Assembly (NCBI GenBank): GCA_036510975.1
Contig: DATCCY010000070.1
Coordinates: forward strand, 1 to 59,685
Direction: 5' to 3'
Length of the DNA: 59,685 nt
Source: Longivirga sp036510975
Lineage (GTDB): Bacteria > Actinomycetota > Actinomycetes > S36-B12 > CAIYMF01
Position 1 is the stretch's first letter, and every line of letters starts with the position of its first letter. Shown piece after piece: positions 15,417 to 24,146 of this stretch. The translations under genes were made by a program, and so were the position numbers. The notes under the pieces were generated by a model, which saw only the letters and a list, made by a program, of their open reading frames with translations, was not told where the DNA came from and did no database searches.

Positions 15417-17831
15417 TCATCCTCCGCCGACTGGTGCCCCGGTGCCCACTGCGAGCGGTGTGCGGACCTCGGTGGCCTCCTCGTCGGGCGTGCCGTGACC
15501 GGCGAAGGCGTGGACGACGCTGACCGCTCCAGCACCGACGACGCCCACCCCGAGGGCGATCAGCCCCGGGGTGTCCGGGCTCCAGGAGAGCGCGAACAGG
15601 TGCGAGAGCCAGGGGATGTAGAGCACGCCCAGGAACCCCACCAGCATCGCACCGACGATCACGCCGCGGATCAGGTTGATCGGCCGCGCGACCTGCACGA
15701 GCACCCACCAGGCCACGACGAACAGGGTCACCACCGCCGACGAGCGGGCCACCTCGACCCCGTAGTCCAGATGCAGGACGTAGCCGTAGGTGACGTAGGC
15801 GGAGACGGCGTTGATGACGCCCGCGGGGATGGCGAACTTCAGGACGCGGCGGAAGAAGCCGGGACGGAAGCGCGCCTTGTTGGGCAGGAGCGCGAGGAAG
15901 AACGCCGGCGTCCCGATGGTGAGTGCCGTGACGATCGTGAGGTGGCGGTTGAGGAACGGGAAGGGCTGCGTGAAGACGATCGTGGCGATGGAGATCGTCA
16001 CGGCGTAGAAGCTCTTGGTGAGGAAGAGGTCTGAGACGCGCTCGACGTTGCCGAGCACGCGACGACCCTCGGCGACGACGGAGGGCATGACGGAGAACTC
16101 GTCGTCGAGCAGCACGATCTGAGCGACGGACCGCGTGGCGCCGGCACCGGAGCCCATCGCGATTCCGAGGTCGGCGTCCTTGAGCGCGAGGACGTCGTTG
16201 ACCCCGTCCCCGGTCATGGCCACGACGTGCCCGCGGCTCTGCAGCGCACCGACCATCGCACGCTTCTGCGCGGGAGTGACCCGACCGAAGACCGAGTGCT
16301 CCTCGAGGACGCCGGCGAGGGCGTCGACGTCGTCCGGGAGCTCGCGGGCGTCGTACGGCGCGTCCGCGCCGGGGATGCCCGCCTGGGCCGCGATGGCGCC
16401 GACGGTCACGGCGTTGTCGCCGCTGATGACCTTCAGGCGCACGTTCTGGTCGAGGAAGTAGGCCACCGTCGCCGCGGCGTCGGCGCGAAGGGTCTGGTTG
16501 ATGACCACGATGGCGGCGGGCTGCAGGTCGCCCGTGCCGTGCTCGGCGCTCGGCTCACCGGCGGCGCGGGCGAGCACGAGCACGCGTGCCCCGTCGGCCG
16601 CCAGCTCGTCGCCCTCGGCGCGCACCGGATGGCTTTCGGGAAGCAGCATCTCCGGGGCGCCGATGACCCACGCCCCGTGCTCGCCGAACGTGGCCGACGA
16701 CCACTTCCGCGAGCTCGAGAACGGGACGGTCGCGGTCACCGCCCACCCGGCCGGCGCCGGGTACCGCGCCGCGATCGCGACGAGCGTCTGGTTCGGCTCG
16801 GGCTCGCTGGCGCCGAACGCGCCGAGCACGTCGTCGACCGGCAGCGCGTGGTCGACCACGACGACGCCGTGCACGGCCATGCCCGGCTCGGTGAGCGTGC
16901 CGGTCTTGTCGACGCAGACGACGTCGACGCGGGCGAGCACCTCGACCGCGGGCATGTCCTGCACGAGCGCCCGCTTGCGCGCGAGGGTGATGACCGAGAC
17001 GGCCATGGCCACGCTCGTGAGCAGGACGAGACCCTCGGGAACCATCGTGATGATGCCGGGGACCGTGCCTGCGATCGCCGCGCGGATGTTGCCGTCGTTC
17101 GCCCGGTACTGGGAGACGAACAGGAAGATCCCGATCGGCACGAGGGCGAACGAGACGTACTTGATGAACCGCTGGATCGAGTCGCGCAGCTCGGACCTCG
17201 TGAGGCTGAACTTGCTGGCCTCGTCGGCGAGCTTGGCGGCGTAGGAGTCGTGCCCGACGCGGGTGGCGCGCACAAGACCTGACCCGGCGACGACGAAGGA
17301 GCCCGAGAGCACCTCCGCGGCGAGCTCCTTCTCGACCGGGTCGGCCTCACCGGTGAGCAACGACTCGTCGAGCTCGAGGCCGTTGCTCGCGACGACCTCG
17401 GAGTCCACCAGCATCTGGTCGCCGGTGCGGATGACGATGAGCTCTCCCAGCACGATCGAGCTCGGCGGGATCTCGCAGTCCGCGCCGTCGCGGCGCACGA
17501 GGGCCTGCTGCTGGCCGACGAGGGAGAGCTTGGCGAGGGTGCGTGCCGCTCGGTACTCCTGCACGACGCCGATCGCGGTGTTGATGACGATGACGAAGCC
17601 GAACAGCGAGTCGATGAACGGCGCGCTCACGAGCATGAGCACCCACAGCGAGCCGATGAGGGCGTTGAAGTAGGTGAGGGTGTTGGCCCGGACGATGTCG
17701 CCGAGGGAGCGGGAGTTGCGGTCCTTGACGGCGTTGACCTGGCCCGCGGCCACGCGCTCGGCGACCTGCGCCGAGGTGAGGCCGACGGCCGGGTCGACGT
17801 CGGCGTCGACCGCCGCGAGCTCCTGGGTCAT
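15417..17831 (-). CDS. Cation-transporting P-type ATPase, CtpE-like
   Basis: This 804-residue membrane pump has actuator loop TGEAD (160-164), PEGL in membrane helix 4 (265-268), the phosphorylation site DKTGTLT (308-314) and hinge MTGDGVNDVLALKDAD. Paired helices near 50-95 and 225-285, and a C-terminal helix bundle, complete it. Mycobacterial CtpE shares the short N-terminus, the DIVRANTLTYFNALIG-like opening and the lack of metal-binding domains, and imports Ca2+; calcium is therefore the best guess. Its ATG overlaps the ppx stop by four bases. Confidence 0.9.
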   Translation of the reverse strand: MTQELAAVDADVDPAVGLTSAQVAERVAAGQVNAVKDRNSRSLGDIVRANTLTYFNALIGSLWVLMLVSAPFIDSLFGFVIVINTAIGVVQEYRAARTLAKLSLVGQQQALVRRDGADCEIPPSSIVLGELIVIRTGDQMLVDSEVVASNGLELDESLLTGEADPVEKELAAEVLSGSFVVAGSGLVRATRVGHDSYAAKLADEASKFSLTRSELRDSIQRFIKYVSFALVPIGIFLFVSQYRANDGNIRAAIAGTVPGIITMVPEGLVLLTSVAMAVSVITLARKRALVQDMPAVEVLARVDVVCVDKTGTLTEPGMAVHGVVVVDHALPVDDVLGAFGASEPEPNQTLVAIAARYPAPAGWAVTATVPFSSSRKWSSATFGEHGAWVIGAPEMLLPESHPVRAEGDELAADGARVLVLARAAGEPSAEHGTGDLQPAAIVVINQTLRADAAATVAYFLDQNVRLKVISGDNAVTVGAIAAQAGIPGADAPYDARELPDDVDALAGVLEEHSVFGRVTPAQKRAMVGALQSRGHVVAMTGDGVNDVLALKDADLGIAMGSGAGATRSVAQIVLLDDEFSVMPSVVAEGRRVLGNVERVSDLFLTKSFYAVTISIATIVFTQPFPFLNRHLTIVTALTIGTPAFFLALLPNKARFRPGFFRRVLKFAIPAGVINAVSAYVTYGYVLHLDYGVEVARSSAVVTLFVVAWWVLVQVARPINLIRGVIVGAMLVGFLGVLYIPWLSHLFALSWSPDTPGLIALGVGVVGAGAVSVVHAFAGHGTPDEEATEVRTPLAVGTGAPVGGG

Positions 17832-18757
17832 CGCTCGATCCGGTCGAGCCGCTCGAGGATGACTCCCTCGCGCAGCGCCCACGGCGCGATCTCCAGCTGG
17901 CTCAGGCCGAGCAGGTCCATCGCGGACTCGGCCACGATCGCGCCGGCGAGCAGCTGGGGTGCGCGGCCGGGGCTCACCCCGGACAGCTCGGCGCGCTCCT
18001 TGGCTGTCATGCCCGCGAGCTTCGGGACCCACAGCCGCAGGTCGTCGCGGTGCAGGCGTCGGCGTACGAACGGGCCCTCGCTCGAGGGCGCGGCGCCGGT
18101 GATGCGCGCCAGCGACCGGAAGGTCTTGCTGGTGGCGACGACGTGGCGCGGCTGACCGGCACGCGTGATCCGGCCCGTGACGTCGGCGATCGTCGCGCGC
18201 GCGTGCTTGCGCATCGCCTTCACGTCGTCGGGCCGGGCGGGGTCCTTGGTGAGGAAGGCGCGGGTGAGCCGACCGGCGCCGAGCGGCAGGGACACGGCGA
18301 CGTCGGGGACCTCGTCGGCGCCGATGGCGATCTCGAGCGACCCGCCGCCGATGTCGAGGACGAGGAGGCGACCGGAGGACCAGCCGTACCAGCGGCGCAC
18401 CGCGAGGAAGGTCAGGCGCGCCTCGTCGTCGCCGGAGAGCACCTTCAGCTCGATGCCCGTGCGCTCCCGGACCTCGCGCAGCACGGAGTCGCCGTTGGAG
18501 GCCTCACGGATGGCCGAGGTCGCGAACGCCATCATCTCGGTGACGCCGAAGTCCTCGGCGACGTCCTGGGCCGACCGCACGAACGACACGAGGGTGTCGA
18601 TGCCGGTCCGCGAGATCTTCTCGCCGTCGACGATGTGCTCCGCGAGGCGCATCTCGGTCTTGTGCGAGTGCGCCGGGATCGGCGCCGCACCGTGATGGGC
18701 GTCGACGACCAACAGGTGAACGGTGTTGGAACCGACGTCGAGGACTCCGAGGCGCAC
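17828..18757 (-). CDS. Ppx/GppA-family exopolyphosphatase
   Basis: The 309-residue protein has the ASKHA phosphatase fold: VLDVGSNTVHLLVVD at the N-terminus, LDIGGGSLEIAIG near 137-149, and an internal FATSAIREASN segment. It lacks the long C-terminal HD-like domain of E. coli Ppx, like mycobacterial Ppx1 (Rv0496), so it is probably a short-chain exopolyphosphatase. The GTG start has TAGCAT 6 nt upstream and no ribosome-binding site, suggesting a leaderless mRNA. It is the first gene of the four-gene ppx-ctpE-TIM-tetR operon. Confidence 0.93.
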   Translation of the reverse strand: MRLGVLDVGSNTVHLLVVDAHHGAAPIPAHSHKTEMRLAEHIVDGEKISRTGIDTLVSFVRSAQDVAEDFGVTEMMAFATSAIREASNGDSVLREVRERTGIELKVLSGDDEARLTFLAVRRWYGWSSGRLLVLDIGGGSLEIAIGADEVPDVAVSLPLGAGRLTRAFLTKDPARPDDVKAMRKHARATIADVTGRITRAGQPRHVVATSKTFRSLARITGAAPSSEGPFVRRRLHRDDLRLWVPKLAGMTAKERAELSGVSPGRAPQLLAGAIVAESAMDLLGLSQLEIAPWALREGVILERLDRIER

Positions 18758-18763
18758 GTCTCG

Positions 18764-18769
18764 ATGCTA
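18764..18769 (-). promoter_or_regulatory. -10 element TAGCAT for ppx (leaderless)
   Basis: On the minus strand TAGCAT is followed by 6 nt and then the GTG of ppx (18757). Confidence 0.55.
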
Positions 18770-18814
18770 GGGCGTCGGGGGTGGACCGTCGCCCCGCACC
18801 GCGCGAGCGACCCC

Positions 18815-18820
18815 TAGGGT
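18815..18820 (+). promoter_or_regulatory. -10 element TAGGGT for the 18827 gene (leaderless)
   Basis: TAGGGT, 6 nt, then GTG at 18827, with no Shine-Dalgarno. It mirrors the ppx promoter on the other strand of the same 69-bp spacer. Confidence 0.6.
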
Positions 18821-18826
18821 GGATTC

Positions 18827-19687
18827 GTGGCCGCTTCGAAGAAGAGCAAGAAGTCCGCGCCCGTCGACGTCGCCTTGACCCGGCGCGACGAGGTCCCGCT
18901 GGACTTCCCCCGTGCCTGGATCGAGTTCGTCGACCCGGCCGAGGCCACCCAGATCTACCGGTGCGACCTCACCTGGCTCACCAGCCGGTGGACCTGCATC
19001 TACGGCCGCGGCTGCCACGGCATCGACCGCACCAAGCCCGACGACGGCTGCTGCGTGCTCGGCGCCCACTTCTCGGACAAGGCCGACCTGAAGAAGACCC
19101 GCACCTACGCCGCGATGCTCGACGAGCACACCTGGCAGTACGCCAGGGCCGGCGCGAAGAAGGGCATCACCGAGAAGGACGACGAGGGGGCCGACAAGAC
19201 CCGCGTCGTCGACGGCGCCTGCATCTTCCTCAACCGCGACGGGTTCGCCGGCGGCGCCGGCTGCGCCCTGCACCAGCTGGCGGGTCGCATCGGCAGGGAC
19301 TACGTCGAGGTCAAGCCGGACGTCTGCTGGCAGCTGCCCGTGCGCCGCACGTTCGAGCACGTGACCCGCACCGACGGCAGCGAGGTCCTCGTCGTCTCCA
19401 TCGGCGAGTACGACCGCCGCGGCTGGGGGCCCGGCGGCCACGACCTCGACTGGTACTGCAGCGGCTCGACCGAGGCGCACGTCGCGACCGAGCCGGTCTA
19501 CGTCACCGAGCGCTCCACGCTCGTGGCGCTCATGGGCGCCCTTGCGTACGACGTCCTGCACGCCCACTGCGAGGCCCGGATCGCCGCCCTCACCGCCGCC
19601 CGGTCGGTGGCCGCCAAGCAGCGCACCACCAAGGACCGCCACGCCACGATGGCCGTCTTCGCCCCCCACCCCGCCGACCCCCTCTGA
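18827..19687 (+). CDS. Conserved actinobacterial cysteine-motif protein, function unknown
   Basis: The 286-residue protein resembles one I have seen widely in actinobacteria. It carries conserved cysteines in RCDLTWLTSRWTCIYGRGCH, DDGCCVLGAHFSD, DGACIFLNRDGFAGGAGCALH, PDVCWQLPVRR and DWYCSGS. These could bind a metal or an Fe-S cluster, in the manner of YkgJ/UPF0153 proteins, but I do not see the exact CxxxCxxCC signature. There is no signal peptide or membrane segment; the N-terminus is Lys/Ser-rich. It diverges from ppx and is probably leaderless. Confidence 0.85.
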   Translation: MAASKKSKKSAPVDVALTRRDEVPLDFPRAWIEFVDPAEATQIYRCDLTWLTSRWTCIYGRGCHGIDRTKPDDGCCVLGAHFSDKADLKKTRTYAAMLDEHTWQYARAGAKKGITEKDDEGADKTRVVDGACIFLNRDGFAGGAGCALHQLAGRIGRDYVEVKPDVCWQLPVRRTFEHVTRTDGSEVLVVSIGEYDRRGWGPGGHDLDWYCSGSTEAHVATEPVYVTERSTLVALMGALAYDVLHAHCEARIAALTAARSVAAKQRTTKDRHATMAVFAPHPADPL

Positions 19688-19701
19688 CCTCGCGCTCTCA
19701 C

Positions 19702-19735
19702 TGAAGGACGCCTTTGTTGCATAGAGCGCAACAAA
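19702..19735 (+). repeat. Palindromic repeat, copy A
   Basis: The segment starts TGAAGGACGCCTTTGTTGC, continues ATAGAGC and ends GCAACAAA. TTTGTTGC (19713-19720) and GCAACAAA (19728-19735) are perfect 8-bp arms. The distal GGCGTCCTTCA arm expected from copy B is missing. The rest of the 19688-19817 spacer shows nothing else. Confidence 0.75.
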
Positions 19736-19817
19736 CTCCGCCACCATTCTGAGATTCGTCCACAGGTCGTGCGCCGTTCGGCGCCGGACCGGGTCGCAGC
19801 CGCGCCACCCTGCGCGG

Positions 19818-20795
19818 ATGCCACGCCCCGCCCACTGGTCGCGCGACGCCGTCCTCGCAGCCGCCTCGGCTCAGCACCAGCTCCTCACCGCCGCCCAGCT
19901 CACCACCCTGGGGGTGTCGCGCGCGAGCCTGAGCCGGTCCAACGAGCTGGGCGGCATGTTCAGCCGCGTGCTGCTCGGCGTCCATCGGGTCGACGGCCGC
20001 GGGCCGCTGAGCCACGACCAACGCGACATGGCTGCCCTGCTGTACGCCGGCCCGGGGTCGGTGCTCACCAGCGTCGCGGTTCTCCGCAGGTACGGCGTAC
20101 GGGCGGCATCGGCTCCCGCACTGCGCCAGGTCGAGCGTGTCCAGGTGCTGGTGCCGCACGAGCGGCACCGGGCGTCGCACGGCTTCGTGACGGTAGAACG
20201 GACGACCTTCCTGCCCGCGCACCGCGTCCGCGACGGCCGGAGGCTCGCCGTCCTGCCGCGAGCTGTGCTCGACGCCGCACGACGGTGCACGGACCAGGAC
20301 GCCGTGCGCGCCCTGATCTTCGAGGTCGTCCAGCGCGGTCTCGTGGCACCCGAGGCGTTGGAGGACGAGCGGCGCCTCGGCCAGGTGCGCGGCAATCGGT
20401 TCGCGCGCCTGGCGCTCGAGGAGGTGTTCGCGGGCGTGCGGTCGGTGCCGGAGGCGGACGTCCGCCAGGCGTTCGTTGCCCGGGGGTGGACCGGCCTGCT
20501 CTTCAACCCCCGGCTCCACCTGCCGGACGGGCGCTTCCTCGCGAGTCCGGACGTCTACGACCGGTCCGGCGTCTGCCTAGAGATCGACAGCAGGGAGCAC
20601 CACTTCGCCGTCGAGAGCTGGGCGGCAACGATGCGCCGTCACGCCGAGATGACGGCCTCGGGGCTCGCGGTGATCCACGTCCCCCCGAGTCGCTTCGCGG
20701 CCCAGCCCGACGATGTCCTGGACGAGTTCGGGAGAGCCGTCGACGTGCGGCGCGGCTGGCCGACACCGCCCATCCTCGTGCGTGACGCTGCGTGA
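19818..20795 (+). CDS. AbiEi-like / DUF559-type nuclease-fold protein
   Basis: The 325-residue protein combines an N-terminal winged-helix region (AASAQHQLLTAAQLTTLGVSRA pattern, residues 16-40), an AbiEi antitoxin-like middle (LLYAGPGSVLTSVAVLRRYG), and a C-terminal DUF559/Vsr-like nuclease core (PDVYDRSGVCLEIDS, then HHFAVESW). Such proteins are common and numerous in Nocardioidaceae. No AbiEii toxin partner is adjacent, so a toxin-antitoxin role is unsupported. Palindromic repeats flank it on both sides. Confidence 0.8.
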   Translation: MPRPAHWSRDAVLAAASAQHQLLTAAQLTTLGVSRASLSRSNELGGMFSRVLLGVHRVDGRGPLSHDQRDMAALLYAGPGSVLTSVAVLRRYGVRAASAPALRQVERVQVLVPHERHRASHGFVTVERTTFLPAHRVRDGRRLAVLPRAVLDAARRCTDQDAVRALIFEVVQRGLVAPEALEDERRLGQVRGNRFARLALEEVFAGVRSVPEADVRQAFVARGWTGLLFNPRLHLPDGRFLASPDVYDRSGVCLEIDSREHHFAVESWAATMRRHAEMTASGLAVIHVPPSRFAAQPDDVLDEFGRAVDVRRGWPTPPILVRDAA

Positions 20796-20854
20796 GCGTC
20801 CTTGTCCGTGAAGGACGCCTTGGTTCCATAGAGAGCAATCCAGGCGTCCTTCAC
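20796..20854. repeat. Palindromic repeat, copy B (fullest copy)
   Basis: GTGAAGGACGCCT (20808-20820) and AGGCGTCCTTCAC (20842-20854) form perfect 13-bp arms around a 21-nt centre containing CATAGAG. A further half-site GCGTCCTT (20796-20803) starts immediately after the stop codon and can pair with AAGGACGC (20811-20818), giving two mutually exclusive hairpins. Confidence 0.85.
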
Positions 20855-20882
20855 CGACAACCGCCGGGCTCCGGTGACTGCG

Positions 20883-20888
20883 TAGGGT
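20883..20888 (+). promoter_or_regulatory. -10 element TAGGGT for the MmcQ/YjbR gene (leaderless)
   Basis: TAGGGT, 6 nt (GAGGTC), ATG at 20895. Confidence 0.55.
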
Positions 20889-20894
20889 GAGGTC

Positions 20895-21350
20895 ATGGCT
20901 GGTCGTCGAAGGCCGCAGCCGCAGCGCGAGCGGGTGAGCGCCTACCCGCTCGAGCTTCCCGGCGCACTTCTGACCCACCCGTTCGGCGACGACGTCGACG
21001 TGTACAAGGTGGGGGTCCTGCCGGCCTCCGGCACGGGCGGTCGCCATTCCGGCGGCAAGATGTTCTGCCTGGTCGGCCAGTACGGCGACCCCGGGTTGAT
21101 GACGCTCAAGGTCGATCCCGACCGCGGCGCCGAGCTCGTCCGGGACCACGCGGCGATCACCCCGGGCTACCACACCAACAAGCGGCACTGGGTCTCCCTG
21201 ATCCTGGACGGCTCCGTGGACGACGGGCTTGTGCGCACGCTCGTCGAGGACGCGTACGACCTGGTCGTCTCCACGCTCAGTGCGCGCGCCCGGTTCGACG
21301 TCGATCCTGATCGCTTCCCGCTGCCGCCGAGCCGGTCACGCCGCGCTTGA
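20895..21350 (+). CDS. MmcQ/YjbR family protein
   Basis: The 151-residue protein belongs to the MmcQ/YjbR (CyaY-like fold) family: PGALLTHPFGDDVDVYKVG, KMFCLVGQYGDPGLMTLKVDPD, ELVRDHAAITPGYHTNKRHWVSLILDG and a final VEDAYDLVVSTL helix. Some members bind DNA but no general function is established. The ATG was chosen because of the -10 box 6 nt upstream. It is a single gene with palindromic repeats in both flanking spacers. Confidence 0.88.
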   Translation: MAGRRRPQPQRERVSAYPLELPGALLTHPFGDDVDVYKVGVLPASGTGGRHSGGKMFCLVGQYGDPGLMTLKVDPDRGAELVRDHAAITPGYHTNKRHWVSLILDGSVDDGLVRTLVEDAYDLVVSTLSARARFDVDPDRFPLPPSRSRRA

Positions 21351-21366
21351 CCCGTGGTCCGCCGCG

Positions 21367-21399
21367 ATGAAGGCGGAGTGGAACCAAGGCGTCCTTCAT
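21367..21399 (-). repeat. Palindromic repeat, copy C (inverted, degenerate)
   Basis: Read on the minus strand it begins ATGAAGGACGCCTTGGTTCC, sharing the 20-mer TGAAGGACGCCTTGGTTCCA with copy B, and ends CCTTCAT. The inner arm is replaced by CTCCG. It occupies the 21351-21445 spacer before radA. Confidence 0.75.
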
Positions 21400-21433
21400 G
21401 GGGAACGGCTCGGGTCGTGTCGGTCGGGGTCCG

Positions 21434-21439
21434 TAGGGT
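21434..21439 (+). promoter_or_regulatory. -10 element TAGGGT for radA (leaderless)
   Basis: TAGGGT, 6 nt (GCGGGG), ATG at 21446. Confidence 0.55.
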
Positions 21440-21445
21440 GCGGGG

Positions 21446-22924
21446 ATGGCGAAGGCGCGAGCGGCCCAGTACCGCTGCACGGAGTGCGGGTGGACCTCGC
21501 CCAAGTGGGTCGGCCGCTGCGGCGAGTGCCAGGCCTGGGGCACGGTCGCGGAGCAGGTGGCAGCGGCGCCGTCGAGCGGGCTGCGAGCGCGGACGTCGGG
21601 AGTCGTCCCGACGCGTCGGGCCAGACCCGTCTCGGAGATCGCGGAGGAGAAGGTCGTCCGGCGGCTCACCGGGCTCGGCGAGTTCGACCGTGTCCTCGGC
21701 GGCGGCCTCGTGCCCGGCCAGGTCGTCCTGGTCGCGGGCGAGCCCGGCGTCGGCAAGTCCACCCTGCTGCTCGAGGTCGGTCATCGCTACGCCGAGGGCA
21801 GCGGCGGCGCGACGGTCCTCTACGTCTCGGGCGAGGAGTCCGTCGAGCAGATCGGCGTGCGGGCCCGGCGTATCGGCGCCGACTCCTCGCACCTGCTCCT
21901 CGCCGACGAGAACGACCTCGCGACGCTGCTCGGCCACATCGAGGAGCACGACCCTTCGCTCGTGGTCGTCGACTCCGTCCAGACCATCGCCTCTGCCGAC
22001 GTCGAAGGCCGTGCCGGCGGCATGACCCAGGTCGTGGAGGTCACGCAGGTGCTCAGCCGGGTCGCCAAGTCCCGTCGGATGCCCATGCTGGTCGTCGGCC
22101 AGAGCACCAAGGACTCGAGCATCGCCGGCCCCCGCGCCCTCGAGCACCTCGTCGACACCGTCCTCACCTTTGAGGGCGACCGCCACACCGCGCTGCGACT
22201 GCTGCGCGCGGTGAAGAACCGCTACGGCCCAGCCGACGAGATCGTGTGCTTCGAGCAGGCCGACGACGGGCTGCGCGAGGTGCTCGACCCCTCGGACCTG
22301 TTCCGCGAGCACCGCGACCGGCCGGTGCCCGGGACCTGCGTCACTGTCACGATGGAGGGCCGGCGCGCGATGCTCGCGGAGGTGCAGTCGCTGGTCACGT
22401 CCTCGGCCACCCCCAACCCCAGACGCGGCGTCACCGGCATCGACTCCACCCGCGTCGCGATGCTGGTCGCAGTCACCGAGCGTGCGGGGCGCGCCAAGCT
22501 CGGGGACAAGGACGTCTTCGTCGCCACCGTCGGCGGCGCGAAGCTGTCCGACCCCGCGTGCGACCTCGCGGTGTGCCTCGCGATCGCCTCCGCGGCGCTC
22601 GATCGGGCCGTCGCGTCCGACGTCATCGCGATCGGCGAGGTGGCGCTGTCCGGCGACATCCGCCCGGTGCCGTTCCTCAACCAGCGCGTGGCCGAGGCCG
22701 CCCGGCTCGGCTTCGCCCGCATCCTGGTGCCACGCGGCACGAAGGCCGCGCTCACCCGCCCCACCGACGCCGCCGCGACCTCGCCTGGTCCGCGCATCCA
22801 CGAGGTCGGTCACCTCGAGGACGCCCTCGAGCAGCTCCACCACCTCGCCGCGGCCCACGACGCAGACGGCGTCGGCCCGGAGCCCGGCAGATCGGCGGTG
22901 CGCGCCGGGAGCCCGGCTCGGTAG
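21446..22924 (+). CDS. radA: DNA repair protein RadA
   Basis: RadA is a RecA-related helicase that promotes branch migration in recombination. The 492 residues carry an N-terminal zinc finger (CTEC 11-14, CGEC 25-28), Walker A GEPGVGKS (98-105), the RadA-specific KNRYG motif and a C-terminal Lon-like domain (DKDVFVATVGGAKLSDPACDLAV). Normal length for the family. The next gene, disA, is the usual genomic partner, and DisA and RadA are functionally linked in Bacillus. Confidence 0.97.
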   Translation: MAKARAAQYRCTECGWTSPKWVGRCGECQAWGTVAEQVAAAPSSGLRARTSGVVPTRRARPVSEIAEEKVVRRLTGLGEFDRVLGGGLVPGQVVLVAGEPGVGKSTLLLEVGHRYAEGSGGATVLYVSGEESVEQIGVRARRIGADSSHLLLADENDLATLLGHIEEHDPSLVVVDSVQTIASADVEGRAGGMTQVVEVTQVLSRVAKSRRMPMLVVGQSTKDSSIAGPRALEHLVDTVLTFEGDRHTALRLLRAVKNRYGPADEIVCFEQADDGLREVLDPSDLFREHRDRPVPGTCVTVTMEGRRAMLAEVQSLVTSSATPNPRRGVTGIDSTRVAMLVAVTERAGRAKLGDKDVFVATVGGAKLSDPACDLAVCLAIASAALDRAVASDVIAIGEVALSGDIRPVPFLNQRVAEAARLGFARILVPRGTKAALTRPTDAAATSPGPRIHEVGHLEDALEQLHHLAAAHDADGVGPEPGRSAVRAGSPAR

Positions 22925-22992
22925 AGTGCCGGGCGCGGGGGCGCATCGACGACGACCGTGCCCGCACACAGGTCCGACCCCGGGGGGCTCAC

Positions 22993-24084
22993 GTGGCAGG
23001 CGACAAGGGCGTCGACGTCGATGCCGCACTGCGTGCGGCGATCGCCCAGGTGGCACCGGGCACGGTCCTGCGCGACGGCCTCGAGCGCATCCTGCGCGGG
23101 CGCACCGGCGGGCTCGTGGTCCTCGGCCACGACCGCACGGTGGAGGCGATGGCCTCCGGCGGCTTCTCCCTCGACGTCGACTTCTCCGCCCAGCGCCTGC
23201 GCGAGCTGGCCAAGATGGACGGCGCCGTCATCTGCGACCGCGACGCCACGAAGCTGCTGCGAGCCGCCGTGCAGCTGCTCCCCGACCCGAGCATCCCCAC
23301 CGACGAGCAGGGCACCCGCCACCGCACGGCCGACCGCGTCTCCAAGCAGTCGGACTTCCCCGTCGTCAGCGTCAGCAAGTCGATGAACACGATCGCGCTC
23401 TACGTCGCCGGCCGCCGCTACGTCCTCGAGGACTCCGGCCAGATCCTCTCCCGAGCCAACCAGGCCCTGGCGACCCTCGAGCGCTACAAGATGCGCCTCG
23501 ACGAGGTGAGCGGCACCCTCTCGGCGCTCGAGATCGAGGACCTCGTCACCGTCCGCGACGTCGCCTCCGTCGCGCAGCGCCTCGAGATGGTCCGGCGTAT
23601 CTCCTCCGAGATCGCCGACTACCTCGTCGAGCTCGGCACCGACGGCCGGCTCATGTCGCTCCAGCTCGACGAGCTGATCGCCGGCGTGGAGTCTGACCGC
23701 CAGCTCGTCGTCCGCGACTACCAGCCGCAGGGCGGGCGCAAGCACCGCGGCCTGGAGTCCTCGCTGCAGGAGCTCGACGCCCTCAGCTCGACCGACCTGC
23801 TCGACCTGTCCGCGGTCGCGCGCGCGCTCGGCTTCACCGTCACGCCCGAGCTGCTCGACTCCCCGGTCAGCCCCCGCGGGTTCCGGCTGCTGGCACGGGT
23901 GCCACGCCTGCCTGAGATCGTCATGGAGCGCCTCGTCGGGCACTTCGGCGGCCTGCAAAAGCTGCTCGCGGCCAGCATCGACGACCTCCAGGCGGTCGAG
24001 GGCGTCGGCGAGGCCCGCGCCCGCACCATCCGCGAGGGCCTGTCGCGCCTGGCCGAGTCGAGCATCCTCGAGCGTTACGTCTGA
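22993..24084 (+). CDS. disA: DNA integrity scanning diadenylate cyclase DisA
   Basis: DisA makes cyclic di-AMP from two ATP and slows when it meets branched DNA. The 363 residues comprise the DAC domain with DGA (76-78) and GTRHR (107-111), a helical spine (about 140-280) and a C-terminal HhH DNA-binding domain (VEGVGEARARTIREGL). GTG 22993 was chosen because the longer frame is antisense or shadow sequence of radA. It lies 68 bp after radA, and TAGAGT at the radA stop could serve as its -10. An imperfect GC-rich hairpin follows its stop near 24099-24119. Confidence 0.96.
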   Translation: MAGDKGVDVDAALRAAIAQVAPGTVLRDGLERILRGRTGGLVVLGHDRTVEAMASGGFSLDVDFSAQRLRELAKMDGAVICDRDATKLLRAAVQLLPDPSIPTDEQGTRHRTADRVSKQSDFPVVSVSKSMNTIALYVAGRRYVLEDSGQILSRANQALATLERYKMRLDEVSGTLSALEIEDLVTVRDVASVAQRLEMVRRISSEIADYLVELGTDGRLMSLQLDELIAGVESDRQLVVRDYQPQGGRKHRGLESSLQELDALSSTDLLDLSAVARALGFTVTPELLDSPVSPRGFRLLARVPRLPEIVMERLVGHFGGLQKLLAASIDDLQAVEGVGEARARTIREGLSRLAESSILERYV

Positions 24085-24146
24085 GGGCGTGCCGCCGCGC
24101 GCAGCCCCGTGGGGCGCGCCCGCGACGCGCGGGTGAGAATCGCAGC

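Noticed and set aside
19818..20795. AbiEi/AbiEii toxin-antitoxin pair
   Set aside because: No toxin gene is adjacent; the neighbour is MmcQ/YjbR.
20796..21399. CRISPR-like array
   Set aside because: Copies are in opposite orientations, unevenly spaced, separated by genes, and no cas gene is present.
21167..23056. 629-codon minus-strand frame over radA
   Set aside because: Opposite strand of a clear radA gene; no family resemblance.
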